Below, piece by piece: positions 9,474 through 18,041 of a stretch of DNA of 64,000 bases. The DNA is from CAWCON01 sp963797185 (GTDB lineage Bacteria > Patescibacteriota > Saccharimonadia > Saccharimonadales > UBA4665). Location of the stretch: NCBI GenBank assembly GCA_963797185.1, contig CAWCON010000003.1, forward strand, positions 482,361-546,360. The letters run 5' to 3'. The translations under genes and the position numbers were made by a program. The first letter of the stretch is position 1. The number at the start of each line of letters is the position of its first letter. The notes beneath the pieces were generated by a model. That model did not search any database. It had not been told where the DNA came from and saw only the letters and a program-made list of their open reading frames with translations.

Positions 9474-9608
9474 CTATAACTTAGTCTCGAGATGGTGTGA
9501 CAAAAATTTACCAGCCACATCTCCAATTGCGAATAGTGCAATCGCACCGATAAACAAATTCAGTAATTTATTATGGTTAGTGGATGGTTTTTCATGAGAG
9601 CCTGTCAT
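9474..9608 (-). CDS. Small putative single-pass membrane protein (44 aa)
   Basis: Short open frame from ATG at 9608 to TAG at 9474 encoding 44 residues, starting MTGSHEKPSTNHNKLLNLF. Residues about 15-33 (LLNLFIGAIALFAIGDVAG) form one hydrophobic helix, followed by a polar tail. A TATAAT box lies about 9 nt upstream of the ATG, which would fit a leaderless transcript, but there is no clear Shine-Dalgarno. It fills most of the gap between tRNA-Ala and uppP. No family recognised; it could be spurious. Confidence 0.4.
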   Translation of the reverse strand: MTGSHEKPSTNHNKLLNLFIGAIALFAIGDVAGKFLSHHLETKL

Positions 9609-9673
9609 ATGAACTATTATACATTTATGGTCAGTTTCAATTCACGAAGCGGTTACGGTATGCTTGGTAGAGT

Positions 9674-10534
9674 ATGATTACTATTTTTCAGGCAATCATT
9701 ATCGGACTGGCGCAAGGGCTGAGCGAACTCTTTCCTATTTCAAGCCTTGGTCACAGTGTAATTCTACCCCAACTCTTCGGTTGGAACCTGCATCAAGGGG
9801 ACAGCTATTACCTCACTTTCCTGGTGGCAACCCATTTCGCTACAGCAGTAGTGTTATTTTTATTTTTTGGGCGAGATTGGATGAAGATTCTAAAAGGCCT
9901 CGGCAGATCCTTGCGGTCAAGAACTATTGATTCAAACGACACCTATGCCAAAATCGGTTGGCTATTAGTCATAGCGACTGTACCAGCCGGTATTCTTGGT
10001 TTACTTTTTCAGCAGTCACTCAGCACGCTATTCGCCTCAGCTCGAATTGCCGCTGCGTTTTTGATTCTTAATGGTTTCATCCTATTTGCCGCTGAAAAAC
10101 TTAGAAAACGACAAAATATCAAAGAATCTCCAATAGAGGGCGATCGACGTATCGCCAAAATGTCATGGTTACAATCTATCACTATTGGAGTACTACAATC
10201 AGCAGCCCTTATTCCCGGTATATCACGTTCAGGTACATCCATGGCGGCCGGGTTAAGAATAGGGCTCAATAATCAGGAAGCAGCCAGGTTTAGCTTTCTG
10301 TTAGCTACCCCAGTGATCGGTGCAGCAGCAGTTCTAAAATTACCGTCCTTATTCAGTGCTTCACTTGCACCAATGAGAACAGCAATTATTGCAGGCTCTC
10401 TCGCAGCCGCTATTTCGGCCTTTTTATCGGTCCGTTTCTTAGTGAAGTACTTTCAGACTAAGACTCTTAGTCCATTTGCCGTTTACTGTGTTTCGGCCGG
10501 AATTATTTTTTCTCTGTACCTTCTGGTAAAGTAG
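9674..10534 (+). CDS. uppP: Undecaprenyl-diphosphate phosphatase (BacA/UppP)
   Basis: Integral membrane phosphatase that recycles undecaprenyl diphosphate to the monophosphate carrier used for peptidoglycan and other surface polymers; 286 residues. The two family signatures are present: GLAQGLSELFPISSLGH near residues 12-28 (normally ...PxSSxGH) and IPGISRSGTSMAAGL near 178-192. Seven or eight hydrophobic segments are visible. The ATG at 9674 follows a TGGTAGAGT stretch with little Shine-Dalgarno. Its 3' end overlaps a convergent small membrane-protein gene by 32 nt. Confidence 0.93.
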   Translation: MITIFQAIIIGLAQGLSELFPISSLGHSVILPQLFGWNLHQGDSYYLTFLVATHFATAVVLFLFFGRDWMKILKGLGRSLRSRTIDSNDTYAKIGWLLVIATVPAGILGLLFQQSLSTLFASARIAAAFLILNGFILFAAEKLRKRQNIKESPIEGDRRIAKMSWLQSITIGVLQSAALIPGISRSGTSMAAGLRIGLNNQEAARFSFLLATPVIGAAAVLKLPSLFSASLAPMRTAIIAGSLAAAISAFLSVRFLVKYFQTKTLSPFAVYCVSAGIIFSLYLLVK

Positions 10535-10754
10535 CCTTCTTACTACCACCACTCATAAACCAAGCGACAATCAAGCTGCCAACGCCCAGAATCAGCGCTG
10601 CAAGGCCATGCTTAAGATGCGTATGTTTGGAGCCAGCGGTGTAGCCAGGAAAGAAGTGCGGCAAAGAACCAGCTGGAGTTACCCAATAATATATAGCCAA
10701 AGCTATGAGTATGATTCCTAGAATAATAAACAAAATTGACCAGGTTTTTTTCAT
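10503..10754 (-). CDS. Small two-helix membrane protein
   Basis: 83 residues with two hydrophobic segments (about 5-25 and 50-68), a short loop with His residues (KHTHLKHG) and a basic C-terminal tail. An AAAGGAGAT Shine-Dalgarno stands a few bases upstream of ATG 10754. It resembles the small uncharacterised membrane proteins (DUF3185-like layout) common in Saccharibacteria, but I cannot name a family. It converges on uppP, overlapping 32 nt. Confidence 0.65.
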   Translation of the reverse strand: MKKTWSILFIILGIILIALAIYYWVTPAGSLPHFFPGYTAGSKHTHLKHGLAALILGVGSLIVAWFMSGGSKKATLPEGTEKK

Positions 10755-10857
10755 TTTATCTCCTTTTATAGCTACTTTGAACCAACGCCTATCACCTATA
10801 TGATACGCGTTTAAACATAACTAAAAAAACTTTTTTAATTGTTTTGAAAAACAAAGA

Positions 10858-11184
10858 TTAGTATCGGTCGTCGCTACTGCGATTGCCAGAACCAAAGTTG
10901 TTTCGGCCGTAAGAATGGCTACCACCACCTCGCTCTTCAGGTGAACGAGCTTCGTTAACTACGATTGATCGGCCACTGACTTCTTTACCGTTAAGTTGTT
11001 TAACGGCAGCTTGAGCTTCATCTTCGGAAGACATTTCAACAAAGCCAAATCCTTTCGATCGTTGTGTATCACGGTCAATAATGACCTTCGCTGATACTAC
11101 ATTACCGACTTGCTTGAAGATCTCTGCAAGCTCCTCATCTGTTACACTATAAGGCAAAGAGCCTACAAATAGTTTTGTTGCCAT
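10858..11184 (-). CDS. RRM-type RNA-binding protein
   Basis: One RNA recognition motif of about 80 residues followed by a short Gly/Ser/Arg-rich tail; 108 residues. RNP2 is KLFVGSLPY (about 3-11) and RNP1 is KGFGFVEMS (about 44-52), with the aromatic residues needed for RNA stacking. Such small glycine-rich RRM proteins occur in cyanobacteria, Bacteroidota and Patescibacteria and are often cold- or stress-induced RNA chaperones. It has a leader of about 140 nt with several inverted repeats, so expression may be controlled in the 5' UTR. Confidence 0.92.
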   Translation of the reverse strand: MATKLFVGSLPYSVTDEELAEIFKQVGNVVSAKVIIDRDTQRSKGFGFVEMSSEDEAQAAVKQLNGKEVSGRSIVVNEARSPEERGGGSHSYGRNNFGSGNRSSDDRY

Positions 11185-11330
11185 ATTACTGTACTACTGT
11201 CCTCTCGTATTCTTCCTGTGGTAAGCTGGTATTTCCAGTTAACTGCGCCCCAGGGGTATTCGTTAATTATTCATCTAGAATGCTCAAGCAGCTTCAGTCT
11301 AGATTGAGTTGATTGTATCATAAAGCTAAA
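11185..11330 (-). promoter_or_regulatory. Long structured leader of the RRM gene
   Basis: On the minus strand a TATGATACAAT box (near 11313-11323) is followed by about 130 nt without an ORF. This contains TCTAGACTGAAGC...GCATTCTAGA, CCCCTGGGG and CTGGAAATACCAG, each able to form a hairpin. AGGA lies about 20 nt before the ATG. A structured leader is typical of cold-shock-type mRNAs; function here is inferred. Confidence 0.45.
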
Positions 11331-11411
11331 AAAAAGTAAGGCTCATGACATAATAGTCAAGTTTTGTCCTATTTTTTCGTTAATTTACACCGTAAATGAT
11401 CGTATATATAC

Positions 11412-11437
11412 AAAAAAGTCAGCTTGCTGACTTTTTT
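11412..11437. terminator. Bidirectional intrinsic terminator
   Basis: Perfect palindrome AAAAAAGTCAGC-TT-GCTGACTTTTTT. It gives a GC stem flanked by A6/T6 on both strands, about 100 nt downstream of ligA. Confidence 0.9.
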
Positions 11438-11439
11438 GT

Positions 11440-11517
11440 TTCGTGCGTGCCCACCTTGCGACGGTATTTTTTTGATAATGACTGTGTTTGTTTCACGCGT
11501 CGCAATGAACGCACGAA
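11440..11517. other. Large hairpin between ligA and its terminator
   Basis: TTCGTGCGT (11440-11448) pairs with ACGCACGAA (11509-11517), and TTGCGACG (11456-11463) pairs with CGTCGCAA (11498-11505). This makes a 9+8 bp interrupted stem with a loop of about 34 nt. It sits in the ligA 3' UTR on the minus strand; a stable 3' UTR structure or small RNA is possible. Confidence 0.55.
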
Positions 11518-11539
11518 TTACTATTAGCGTAACCGTTTT

Positions 11540-13576
11540 CTACTGATTGTCAAGTAGTACCGTAAGCTCATCCTCGTCTAACTGTTTCGTTTGATACTGA
11601 CGAGCTTTCTTTAGCTTTGATTCACCAACATCTTTGCCGACAATCAGGAAGTCTGTATCTTTACCGACGCTTGACTGGAACTTTCCTCCGAGCTGACGGA
11701 TTCGCTCAGCCGCAATATCTCGGCTCATTGATAAGAGTGAACCGGTAATTGCAAAACTTTTACCACTTAATGGTCCACGACTATTTTGTTGTGACTGAGG
11801 CCAGACATCAAGCTTTTTAAACTCTTCAAGTAACTGTCTATTGTCTGGGTCAGCAAACCAGCCCAAGATAGACTCGGCGACAATTTCTCCCACACCTTCT
11901 ACTTCAAGTAACTCATCAAGGCTTGCTGCCATAAATTTCTCAAGTCCAGTGAAATGAGTCGCAAGATCAATCGCTGTTTGCTGGCCAACATGACGAATCC
12001 CTAAACCATATATAAAGCGAGCAAGGGTTGGTTTTCGATTAGCAGCAATTGCCGATAATAAATTATCGGCAGATATGTCCGCAAAACGGTCTAATGCGAG
12101 AATCTGCTCTTTAGTAAGGCGATAAATATCCGCTAAGTTGTGAACAAGTCCGGCATCGACTAAGCTACCAACATTCTTTTCACCCAATGTATCAATATCT
12201 AATGCACCCTTGCTGGCGAAATGCTCCAGTCCTTGTTTTAATAAGATCTTACCGCTGGTGCCTTTCAACCGATATACTGCCTCACCGACGGGTCTAACAA
12301 ACTGCAGTTCAGGATATTGTTTCTTGAGGGCATTCTCTATACTAAACGGTTTTGAATTCTTGGGTCGTAACTCAACAATAACCTTCTCAACTTGAGGAAT
12401 AATATCACCAGCTTTAAAGATAACTACCGTGTCGCCAACTCGTATATCCTTACGTGCAATTTCATCGGCGTTATGAAGAGAAGCGTGTCTAACAGTTGTA
12501 CCAGCCAAAACAACCGGATCAAATACCGCTACCGGGGTAGCAGCTCCCGTACGGCCAATAGATAATACGATGTCCTTAACAATTGTCGTTGCTTCTTCAG
12601 CGGCATACTTATAAGCAATTGCTGCCCGAGGATTTTTGCCAACTATACCTAGATCTGAGTACACCTGCCGGTCATTCACTTTAACCACTAAGCCATCGGT
12701 ATTAAATGGGAGATCATGCCGTTTACTATCCCACTCGTCAATAAATTTCATAACTTCATCAATGTGTTGGAAAACGGTAGCCTGAGAGTTCACTAAGATA
12801 CCAAGTCCTTTTAATGCTTGGTATACCGACATATTTGTTGGTACCTCTTTCGGGTTGTCACGCAGCAAATCATAGGCTCGAAAATGAAGTGGTCTGGCAG
12901 CCGTTAGCCGCGGATCAAGTTGTCGGATAGTCCCGGCAGCAAGATTGCGAGGATTGGCGAAAATTGGCAGGTTTTCAGCTTCACGTTTTTTATTTAAGTC
13001 TGCAAAGTCTTTTTTATACATGACGATCTCACCACGAATCTCCGTTGTTCCAATTAAGAACTGATCGTATTCATGACCAGAACGCAAGCGAAGCGGCACG
13101 CTTTTTATAGTTCGGACATTCGTTGTAACATCTTCCCCAACCTGCCCGTCTCCACGAGTTATTGCTTGGCTCAGTAAGCCGTCTTTATAAATGAGTGCAC
13201 AGCCAAGACCGTCCATCTTAATATCAACAAAAAACTCTGGGGTAGTTAGCGGGAGAAGCTTTTCGATTCGTTTTATCCAAGCTTCCACTTCTTCGCGACT
13301 AAACACATCATTCAAACTTATCATGCGGACTGAATGTCGAACTTTTGTAAACTTATCAAGTGGCGCTCCCCCAACTCGCTGTGTTGGTGAATCGGCTAAT
13401 ACCATATCAGGGAAAGTTGATTCAATAGCTTTTAACTCCTGAATGAGGCCATCATAAATAGCGTCAGTAACCGAAGGAGTATCAAGCACATGATACTCAT
13501 AGCTATAGTGAGCAAGAAGCTGTGTTAGCTCATGCAATCGTTGTTGGGCATCCGCCCGGTTCAGTTCTTTCTTCAT
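11540..13576 (-). CDS. ligA: NAD-dependent DNA ligase, zinc-finger cysteines missing
   Basis: Seals nicks in replication and repair using NAD+; 678 residues, normal length. In order: Ia/adenylation domain with the nucleotidyl-lysine motif KMDG (about 119-122); SIGRTGAATPVAVFDPV; OB fold with GDTVVIFKAGDIIPQV; the zinc-finger region; HhH repeats (GVGEIVAESI); and a C-terminal BRCT (LSGKSFAITGSLLSMSRD). The Cys4 zinc finger usually found after the OB fold is replaced by a cysteine-free stretch, QYPELQFVRPVGEAVYRL and onward. The start overlaps the upstream membrane gene by 4 nt (ATGA), so it is translationally coupled as the last gene of the lemA-htpX operon. Confidence 0.96.
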   Translation of the reverse strand: MKKELNRADAQQRLHELTQLLAHYSYEYHVLDTPSVTDAIYDGLIQELKAIESTFPDMVLADSPTQRVGGAPLDKFTKVRHSVRMISLNDVFSREEVEAWIKRIEKLLPLTTPEFFVDIKMDGLGCALIYKDGLLSQAITRGDGQVGEDVTTNVRTIKSVPLRLRSGHEYDQFLIGTTEIRGEIVMYKKDFADLNKKREAENLPIFANPRNLAAGTIRQLDPRLTAARPLHFRAYDLLRDNPKEVPTNMSVYQALKGLGILVNSQATVFQHIDEVMKFIDEWDSKRHDLPFNTDGLVVKVNDRQVYSDLGIVGKNPRAAIAYKYAAEEATTIVKDIVLSIGRTGAATPVAVFDPVVLAGTTVRHASLHNADEIARKDIRVGDTVVIFKAGDIIPQVEKVIVELRPKNSKPFSIENALKKQYPELQFVRPVGEAVYRLKGTSGKILLKQGLEHFASKGALDIDTLGEKNVGSLVDAGLVHNLADIYRLTKEQILALDRFADISADNLLSAIAANRKPTLARFIYGLGIRHVGQQTAIDLATHFTGLEKFMAASLDELLEVEGVGEIVAESILGWFADPDNRQLLEEFKKLDVWPQSQQNSRGPLSGKSFAITGSLLSMSRDIAAERIRQLGGKFQSSVGKDTDFLIVGKDVGESKLKKARQYQTKQLDEDELTVLLDNQ

Positions 13577-14601
13577 GTAAGCAGCTCTTTATACAATGCA
13601 TATATATAACTGTGTATCACAACTAAGCCAAGTATAGACAAGCAAAAAAGAAGCCAACTGGCTATTGGCGCTACCACGATAATTACGGGAATCATAATAA
13701 CGGCTACGATAACAAATAGTATCAGTGGCAAAAATAATAATTTACGCAGGACTACGAATCGACGGTATCGAACCAATTGCCGAGCCGAACGGAGAGCTTT
13801 CATAGGTGTCATATTGGGCAATGTAGCTATATAAAGTGCGAAAATTGATGAACAAACCATGTAGAAACTTATCAATGACACGAGGACAAATCCCAACAGC
13901 CAAAGAACTTGCTCGAAAAAATGAACAGCAATGCCATTTTGAAGAACGGTACCATAGATGCTCGCTCCAATAAGAAAGGGTATCAATTGGAGGGCAATAA
14001 CCAGCAAAACTACAATAAAGGCAACGAGTGGATACGTGCTGTTGTAAAATGACTGGCGCACTTTGATGACGTTACCATTGTATATCTGGCGTAGGCTCCA
14101 GATAATCACAAGACTCATTAAGATAATCAAAATTGCCTCAAAAATACCAGAACCAGCACTTGTCGAGTTGTTCGAGTTACCCAGTAAATAAACAAACAAT
14201 GTTAGGCCAGTTGATACTTTACCGGGATGGTTGCCAAGAAAAGGTAGAAGCGACGTCTTAACACTTGCTAAATCCAAGCTGTTGGCAATCCCATGCACAA
14301 ACAATAGGTCAAAGAATCCATATATCAAACTCAAGATCAAGAAGTGTTTCCAATGACGAAATAAAGTTTGGCAGGCACGCCAAAATAGACGAAACGAACC
14401 AGAAATTTTTGGACGGACCGGTTTTATACGTTTCCCTATATGAAACATTGAATAGTGCGGCGGCTTAAGTTTCCTTGTCGTCGTTCTTATCTCTTTGGTC
14501 TGGACAAGTTCCGAACCTGACTTGGCCTTTTTTTGAGTCTTGTTCTTAGAACGCGGCTTTTTAACGACAGTCTTCGATTTATTTTTATTATTTGATGGCA
14601 T
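13573..14601 (-). CDS. Polytopic membrane protein with basic N-terminal tail
   Basis: 342 residues. The first 30 or so are almost all Lys, Arg, Ser, Asn and Thr (KNKSKTVVKKPRSKNKTQ), then a soluble stretch, then about six hydrophobic segments from residue 85 to the end. The organisation is like DUF975/glycerophosphoryl-diester phosphodiesterase membrane-domain proteins, with the RSARQLVRYRRFVVLRKLL segment typical of that fold, but no enzyme domain is present. It sits 20 nt after htpX and overlaps ligA by 4 nt in one operon. Function unknown; the basic tail may bind nucleic acid or the membrane surface. Confidence 0.7.
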   Translation of the reverse strand: MPSNNKNKSKTVVKKPRSKNKTQKKAKSGSELVQTKEIRTTTRKLKPPHYSMFHIGKRIKPVRPKISGSFRLFWRACQTLFRHWKHFLILSLIYGFFDLLFVHGIANSLDLASVKTSLLPFLGNHPGKVSTGLTLFVYLLGNSNNSTSAGSGIFEAILIILMSLVIIWSLRQIYNGNVIKVRQSFYNSTYPLVAFIVVLLVIALQLIPFLIGASIYGTVLQNGIAVHFFEQVLWLLGFVLVSLISFYMVCSSIFALYIATLPNMTPMKALRSARQLVRYRRFVVLRKLLFLPLILFVIVAVIMIPVIIVVAPIASWLLFCLSILGLVVIHSYIYALYKELLT

Positions 14602-14621
14602 CTACACTAAACCCAAACTAT

Positions 14622-15512
14622 CTATTCACGAGTTTCCATATTTTGAAGTCGTTCAATCCGATCTGGAATTGGTGGATGGGTACTAAAGAGATTAAAAAGC
14701 GTATGCCCCCGTAAGGGGTTTGCAAAAAAGAAGTGAGCAGTAGCCGTATTCTGGCGTTTTAGCGTGCTGCCAGTCTTCTCAATTTTTGCCAGTGCATCAA
14801 TTAATCCTTCAGGATAGCGGGTTGTTAATGCACCAGTAGCATCAGCGAGGTATTCGCGTTGTCTTGAAATTGCCAATTGAATTAGGGTAGCAATTATTGG
14901 TGCTAAGATAGCCGCCACAATCCCTACGATCAGAAAAATTTGGTTATTACCCCCCTCATTTTCTCGCTCACGATTACCAAAACCAAACCACGTAAATCTA
15001 ATAATAATATCCGACAGGATTGCTACCACTGCAACCAATGCGAAAGCAATCATGCTGACACGTATATCATAGTTTTTAACGTGCCCGAGTTCATGAGCCA
15101 GAACCCCTTCAAGCTCTGTATCGGTCATTATTTCAAGTAATCCCGCAGTAACACAAACCGATGCATGGTTAGGATCACGGCCAGTAGCAAAAGCATTTGG
15201 TGCCGGATCACTGATAATAAATACTCTTGGCATAGGCAGCCCATCCGTAATACTCAAGTTCTCCACAATTCGCCATAGGCGTGGATTATCGCTTTTTTGA
15301 ATCTCTTGGGCGCCGTTCAGTGCTAATGATGATCTACTGCCTGCAAAATAACTAATAACAGCGTAGATTACACCAATCGCAAGTATGACGTACGCATCGT
15401 TCGGGTTACCAAGAAAATTGCCATAGACGTAAGCCAACAATCCTACAAAAAGTAGAAAGATAAACATAATAAGGACTGTCCGACGTTTATTTGAAGCAAT
15501 CTGGCTATACAT
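14622..15512 (-). CDS. htpX: Protease HtpX-like M48 metalloprotease
   Basis: Zinc metalloprotease of the inner membrane that degrades misfolded membrane proteins; 296 residues. Two N-terminal helices (about 14-60) precede the catalytic HELGHVKNYD (about 139-148), with the third zinc ligand region QREYLADATGALTT (about 216-229). Two further hydrophobic segments lie between them. C-terminal FSTHPPIPDRIERL is a usual M48B ending. It follows lemA by 36 nt, the classic lemA-htpX pair, and precedes the membrane protein and ligA. Confidence 0.95.
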   Translation of the reverse strand: MYSQIASNKRRTVLIMFIFLLFVGLLAYVYGNFLGNPNDAYVILAIGVIYAVISYFAGSRSSLALNGAQEIQKSDNPRLWRIVENLSITDGLPMPRVFIISDPAPNAFATGRDPNHASVCVTAGLLEIMTDTELEGVLAHELGHVKNYDIRVSMIAFALVAVVAILSDIIIRFTWFGFGNRERENEGGNNQIFLIVGIVAAILAPIIATLIQLAISRQREYLADATGALTTRYPEGLIDALAKIEKTGSTLKRQNTATAHFFFANPLRGHTLFNLFSTHPPIPDRIERLQNMETRE

Positions 15513-15548
15513 ATAATTCAGTGGTCATGACACGTATCTGTGCCGATA

Positions 15549-16112
15549 TTAGAATTTGACGTTTACTGGTTCTTGAATTTTGGCCTGCTCAGCGTCATCA
15601 ACGCCAAAGTACTCTTTGTCTTGACGAAAACCAAGCACGTTAGCAAAAATACTGGTTGGAAATGTCTTTCGCTTTGTATTGAAATCACGGACCATTCCGT
15701 TATAGAAACGGCGAGAAGCTTGAATCTTGTCTTCGGTATCAACAAGCTGAGCTTGCAGTTGCTGAAAATTCTCGGTCGCTCGCAATTCAGGATAATTCTC
15801 AGATACTGCAAATAGGCTTTTTAGAGTCTGTTGAAATTGGTTCTCAGCTTTGCCTGCATCTGCCGGACCCTGTGCCGCTAATACTGCCGAACGAGCGTTG
15901 GCAACATCCTCAAAGACAGATTTCTCATGAGTAGCATATCCCTTTACCGTCTCAACAAGATTAGGGATTAGATCTGAGCGTCGTTTCAGTTGAACGGTTA
16001 CATCACTCCAGGCTTCATCCGTTCTTTGATTTAAACGAACAAGACCGTTGTATAAGCCAGCAAAGATAGCACCAAGTATTACCAGAATTACAATAATAAT
16101 AATTACTTCCAT
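15549..16112 (-). CDS. lemA: LemA family protein
   Basis: Single-pass membrane protein with a long helical periplasmic/extracellular domain; 187 residues. The N-terminal helix is followed by the family blocks YNGLVRLNQRTDEAWSDVTV and LKRRSDLIPNLVETVKGYAT, and then NFQQLQAQLVDTEDKIQASR and RFYNGMVRDFN. The role is not settled in any species, but it is regularly next to htpX. The start at 16112 has AAAGGAGAAA upstream and a TGCTATAAT promoter (16149-16141), making lemA the first gene of a four-gene operon. Confidence 0.95.
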   Translation of the reverse strand: MEVIIIIVILVILGAIFAGLYNGLVRLNQRTDEAWSDVTVQLKRRSDLIPNLVETVKGYATHEKSVFEDVANARSAVLAAQGPADAGKAENQFQQTLKSLFAVSENYPELRATENFQQLQAQLVDTEDKIQASRRFYNGMVRDFNTKRKTFPTSIFANVLGFRQDKEYFGVDDAEQAKIQEPVNVKF

Positions 16113-16140
16113 GGGTCATTTTCTCCTTTGTTCACTCATT

Positions 16141-16149
16141 ATTATAGCA
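16141..16149 (-). promoter_or_regulatory. lemA: Extended -10 promoter of the lemA operon
   Basis: TGCTATAAT on the minus strand. The expected start of transcription is about 22 nt before the lemA ATG, with AAAGGAG in between. Confidence 0.7.
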
Positions 16150-16186
16150 CGATCAACAGACTAGTTTAGCGTGTTTTGCTTATGCC

Positions 16187-16195
16187 TGCTATCAT
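16187..16195 (+). promoter_or_regulatory. Extended -10 promoter; dacA transcript probably leaderless
   Basis: TGCTATCAT ends 6 nt before the ATG at 16202. Transcription starting about 7 nt after the -10 would begin at the start codon itself, and no Shine-Dalgarno is visible. Confidence 0.6.
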
Positions 16196-16201
16196 AGAAT
16201 C

Positions 16202-17428
16202 ATGTCGAGAGGTCGGAAGAATTCACGGCCACACCGGAAGAAACTATTACTTGTTAGTGTAGTGATTCTGGTGGTGGTAATTGCATATGGCTCAGTCATG
16301 TACTTGCGACCACTGCCAGCAATGTATCCTGTCAACGCTACCCTCCCAGTTCTAGGATTGCCAAAGTATCAACAACTATCCTGGCCAGCATCATCAGAAG
16401 CAGCCATTGGTGCAAGTGGTTTCGGTGTAATCGCAACTAACGGCGACCAGGTTCAAGAGCCAACGGCGAGTGTTGCCAAATTAATTACCGCTTTAACAGT
16501 ATTGCACGCCGACCCTCTTACTCTAGGCCAAACACAAGGGCCCCTCATAACCATAAGCCAAGCAGATGTTGATCTCTATAATCAATACGTAGCCGTACAA
16601 GGATCAGTAGTAAAAGTTGTACTCGGCGAACAAATCAGTGAGTACCAAGCTCTCCAGGCATTATTGCTGCCCTCAGCTAACAATATTGCCGATACTTTGG
16701 CCATCTGGGCCTTTGGCTCGCTCCAAGCCTATAAGACTAACGCAGACCAATACATTCAATCAATCGGCTTAAAGGAGACAACTATAGGAGCAGATGCCAG
16801 TGGATTTCTTCCAAGTACTACAAGCAGTGCTCATGATTTAGTTCTTCTCGGATTCACGGCGCTTCAAAACCCTGTGATTGCTCAAATTGTTAGTCAATCC
16901 TCGGCTGTAATTCCAACTGCCGGGACTATCCAGAACGTCAACTGGTTACTCGGTTACGACGGGATTTATGGAATAAAAACAGGCAACACTGATCAAGCCG
17001 GAGGCGTATATTTATTTGCGGCCAAAGACCTCGTAGCTCCCTCAAGTACCGTTGACATTATAGGGGCAATTGAAGGAACCCCTACTCTCGAAGATGCTCT
17101 TAACGATGCGGTACCACTTTTAAATTCGGTAAAGGCTGACTTCCATCAAGCAACACTCGTTACAAAAGGGACAGTGGTAGCTAGCTATAAATCTCCTTGG
17201 GGAAAATCACTGAATGCTGTTACAACTCAGGACTTAATCACTCCAGTTTGGACAGGAACCAAGCAAAATGTCGTCATTTCCCTTCATGCAATATATGCCC
17301 CATCAAAAACTAGCTCAATCGTAGGGACCGTTGGCGTTCCCACCGATTCTGGCTTTGGAACTGCTCCGGTAGTACTACAAAATCAGTTGCCGTCGCCCCC
17401 ATGGTGGTGGCGATTTATCCGCCATTAA
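16202..17428 (+). CDS. D-alanyl-D-alanine carboxypeptidase (S11 family)
   Basis: Penicillin-binding enzyme that trims the terminal D-Ala of peptidoglycan side chains; 408 residues. A basic N-terminus and one hydrophobic helix (about 16-35) anchor it outside the membrane. The three active-site motifs are present: SVAK in EPTASVAKLITAL (about 91), SAN in LLPSANNIADTLA (about 157), and KTG in GIYGIKTGNTDQAGG (about 259). The C-terminal part is a beta-rich domain as in DacA-type enzymes. Divergent from lemA. The extra Pro/Trp-rich C-terminus (PPWWWRFIRH) lacks an obvious amphipathic anchor helix. Confidence 0.9.
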   Translation: MSRGRKNSRPHRKKLLLVSVVILVVVIAYGSVMYLRPLPAMYPVNATLPVLGLPKYQQLSWPASSEAAIGASGFGVIATNGDQVQEPTASVAKLITALTVLHADPLTLGQTQGPLITISQADVDLYNQYVAVQGSVVKVVLGEQISEYQALQALLLPSANNIADTLAIWAFGSLQAYKTNADQYIQSIGLKETTIGADASGFLPSTTSSAHDLVLLGFTALQNPVIAQIVSQSSAVIPTAGTIQNVNWLLGYDGIYGIKTGNTDQAGGVYLFAAKDLVAPSSTVDIIGAIEGTPTLEDALNDAVPLLNSVKADFHQATLVTKGTVVASYKSPWGKSLNAVTTQDLITPVWTGTKQNVVISLHAIYAPSKTSSIVGTVGVPTDSGFGTAPVVLQNQLPSPPWWWRFIRH

Positions 17429-17449
17429 GCCATTAAAACGCTCTGTTCG

Positions 17450-17992
17450 TTACGGATTAGCAATAACCCGCCACCATGATAACTTCTTAATAATATATTT
17501 ATCTACCGTCCAACTCTCTGGTATAGCCTTCTCTAATACATACAAAGCGAAGAATACTAGTGCATAAATAATACCTGTCCCAATATCAGTTGAACCATTG
17601 AGATACGGACCACCAAAGCCTTCTCCAACAGCCCAAATTAATAAACTGAAGATTGCCGCAGACACATAGGTAACACGTCGAGCAAAGCCGACAAGTACCG
17701 CTATTGCGATGAGGCTTTCTATAACAGCTACCATGATCGCCAAGACAAACGGTCTATCACCTATTCGTTGCACCCAGAAACTAAACCACCAATGCAGCCA
17801 GGCAGGTTGCCCTTGGGCGGCTGCCTGTATCTGCATCAGGAAGCCATCTCGGAATCCAGGCAGCCATTTCAAAAAAGCGTCAATTAACCAGATCACTCCA
17901 AAAGCAACTCGTAGTAACGTTACGTACCGAGATAATGATTTCTTTCTTGTTACCATAAGCTTAAGCATAGTGGCGATATTTCGCACAGTCAA
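17450..17992 (-). CDS. DoxX-like membrane protein
   Basis: 180 residues, four hydrophobic segments (about 25-43, 85-105, 108-128, 135-155). The pattern LLRVAFGVIWLIDAFLKWLPGF near the N-terminus, followed by a loop rich in aromatic residues and the VGFARRVTYVSAAIFSLLIWAVGEGFGG segment, is typical of DoxX/DoxD-type proteins. In other bacteria these take part in quinol- or thiol-linked redox protection. Electron partners here cannot be told. It converges on the carboxypeptidase gene. Confidence 0.75.
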   Translation of the reverse strand: MTVRNIATMLKLMVTRKKSLSRYVTLLRVAFGVIWLIDAFLKWLPGFRDGFLMQIQAAAQGQPAWLHWWFSFWVQRIGDRPFVLAIMVAVIESLIAIAVLVGFARRVTYVSAAIFSLLIWAVGEGFGGPYLNGSTDIGTGIIYALVFFALYVLEKAIPESWTVDKYIIKKLSWWRVIANP

Positions 17993-18041
17993 TTTTTTTA
18001 GGGCTGTTCATTGTGGCGAGCCATGAGCACTGAGACAAATT

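Noticed and set aside
9319..9597. 92-aa plus-strand ORF beginning inside tRNA-Ala
   Set aside because: Its start lies within the tRNA gene and its sequence is not protein-like; the minus-strand 44-aa frame explains the stretch better.
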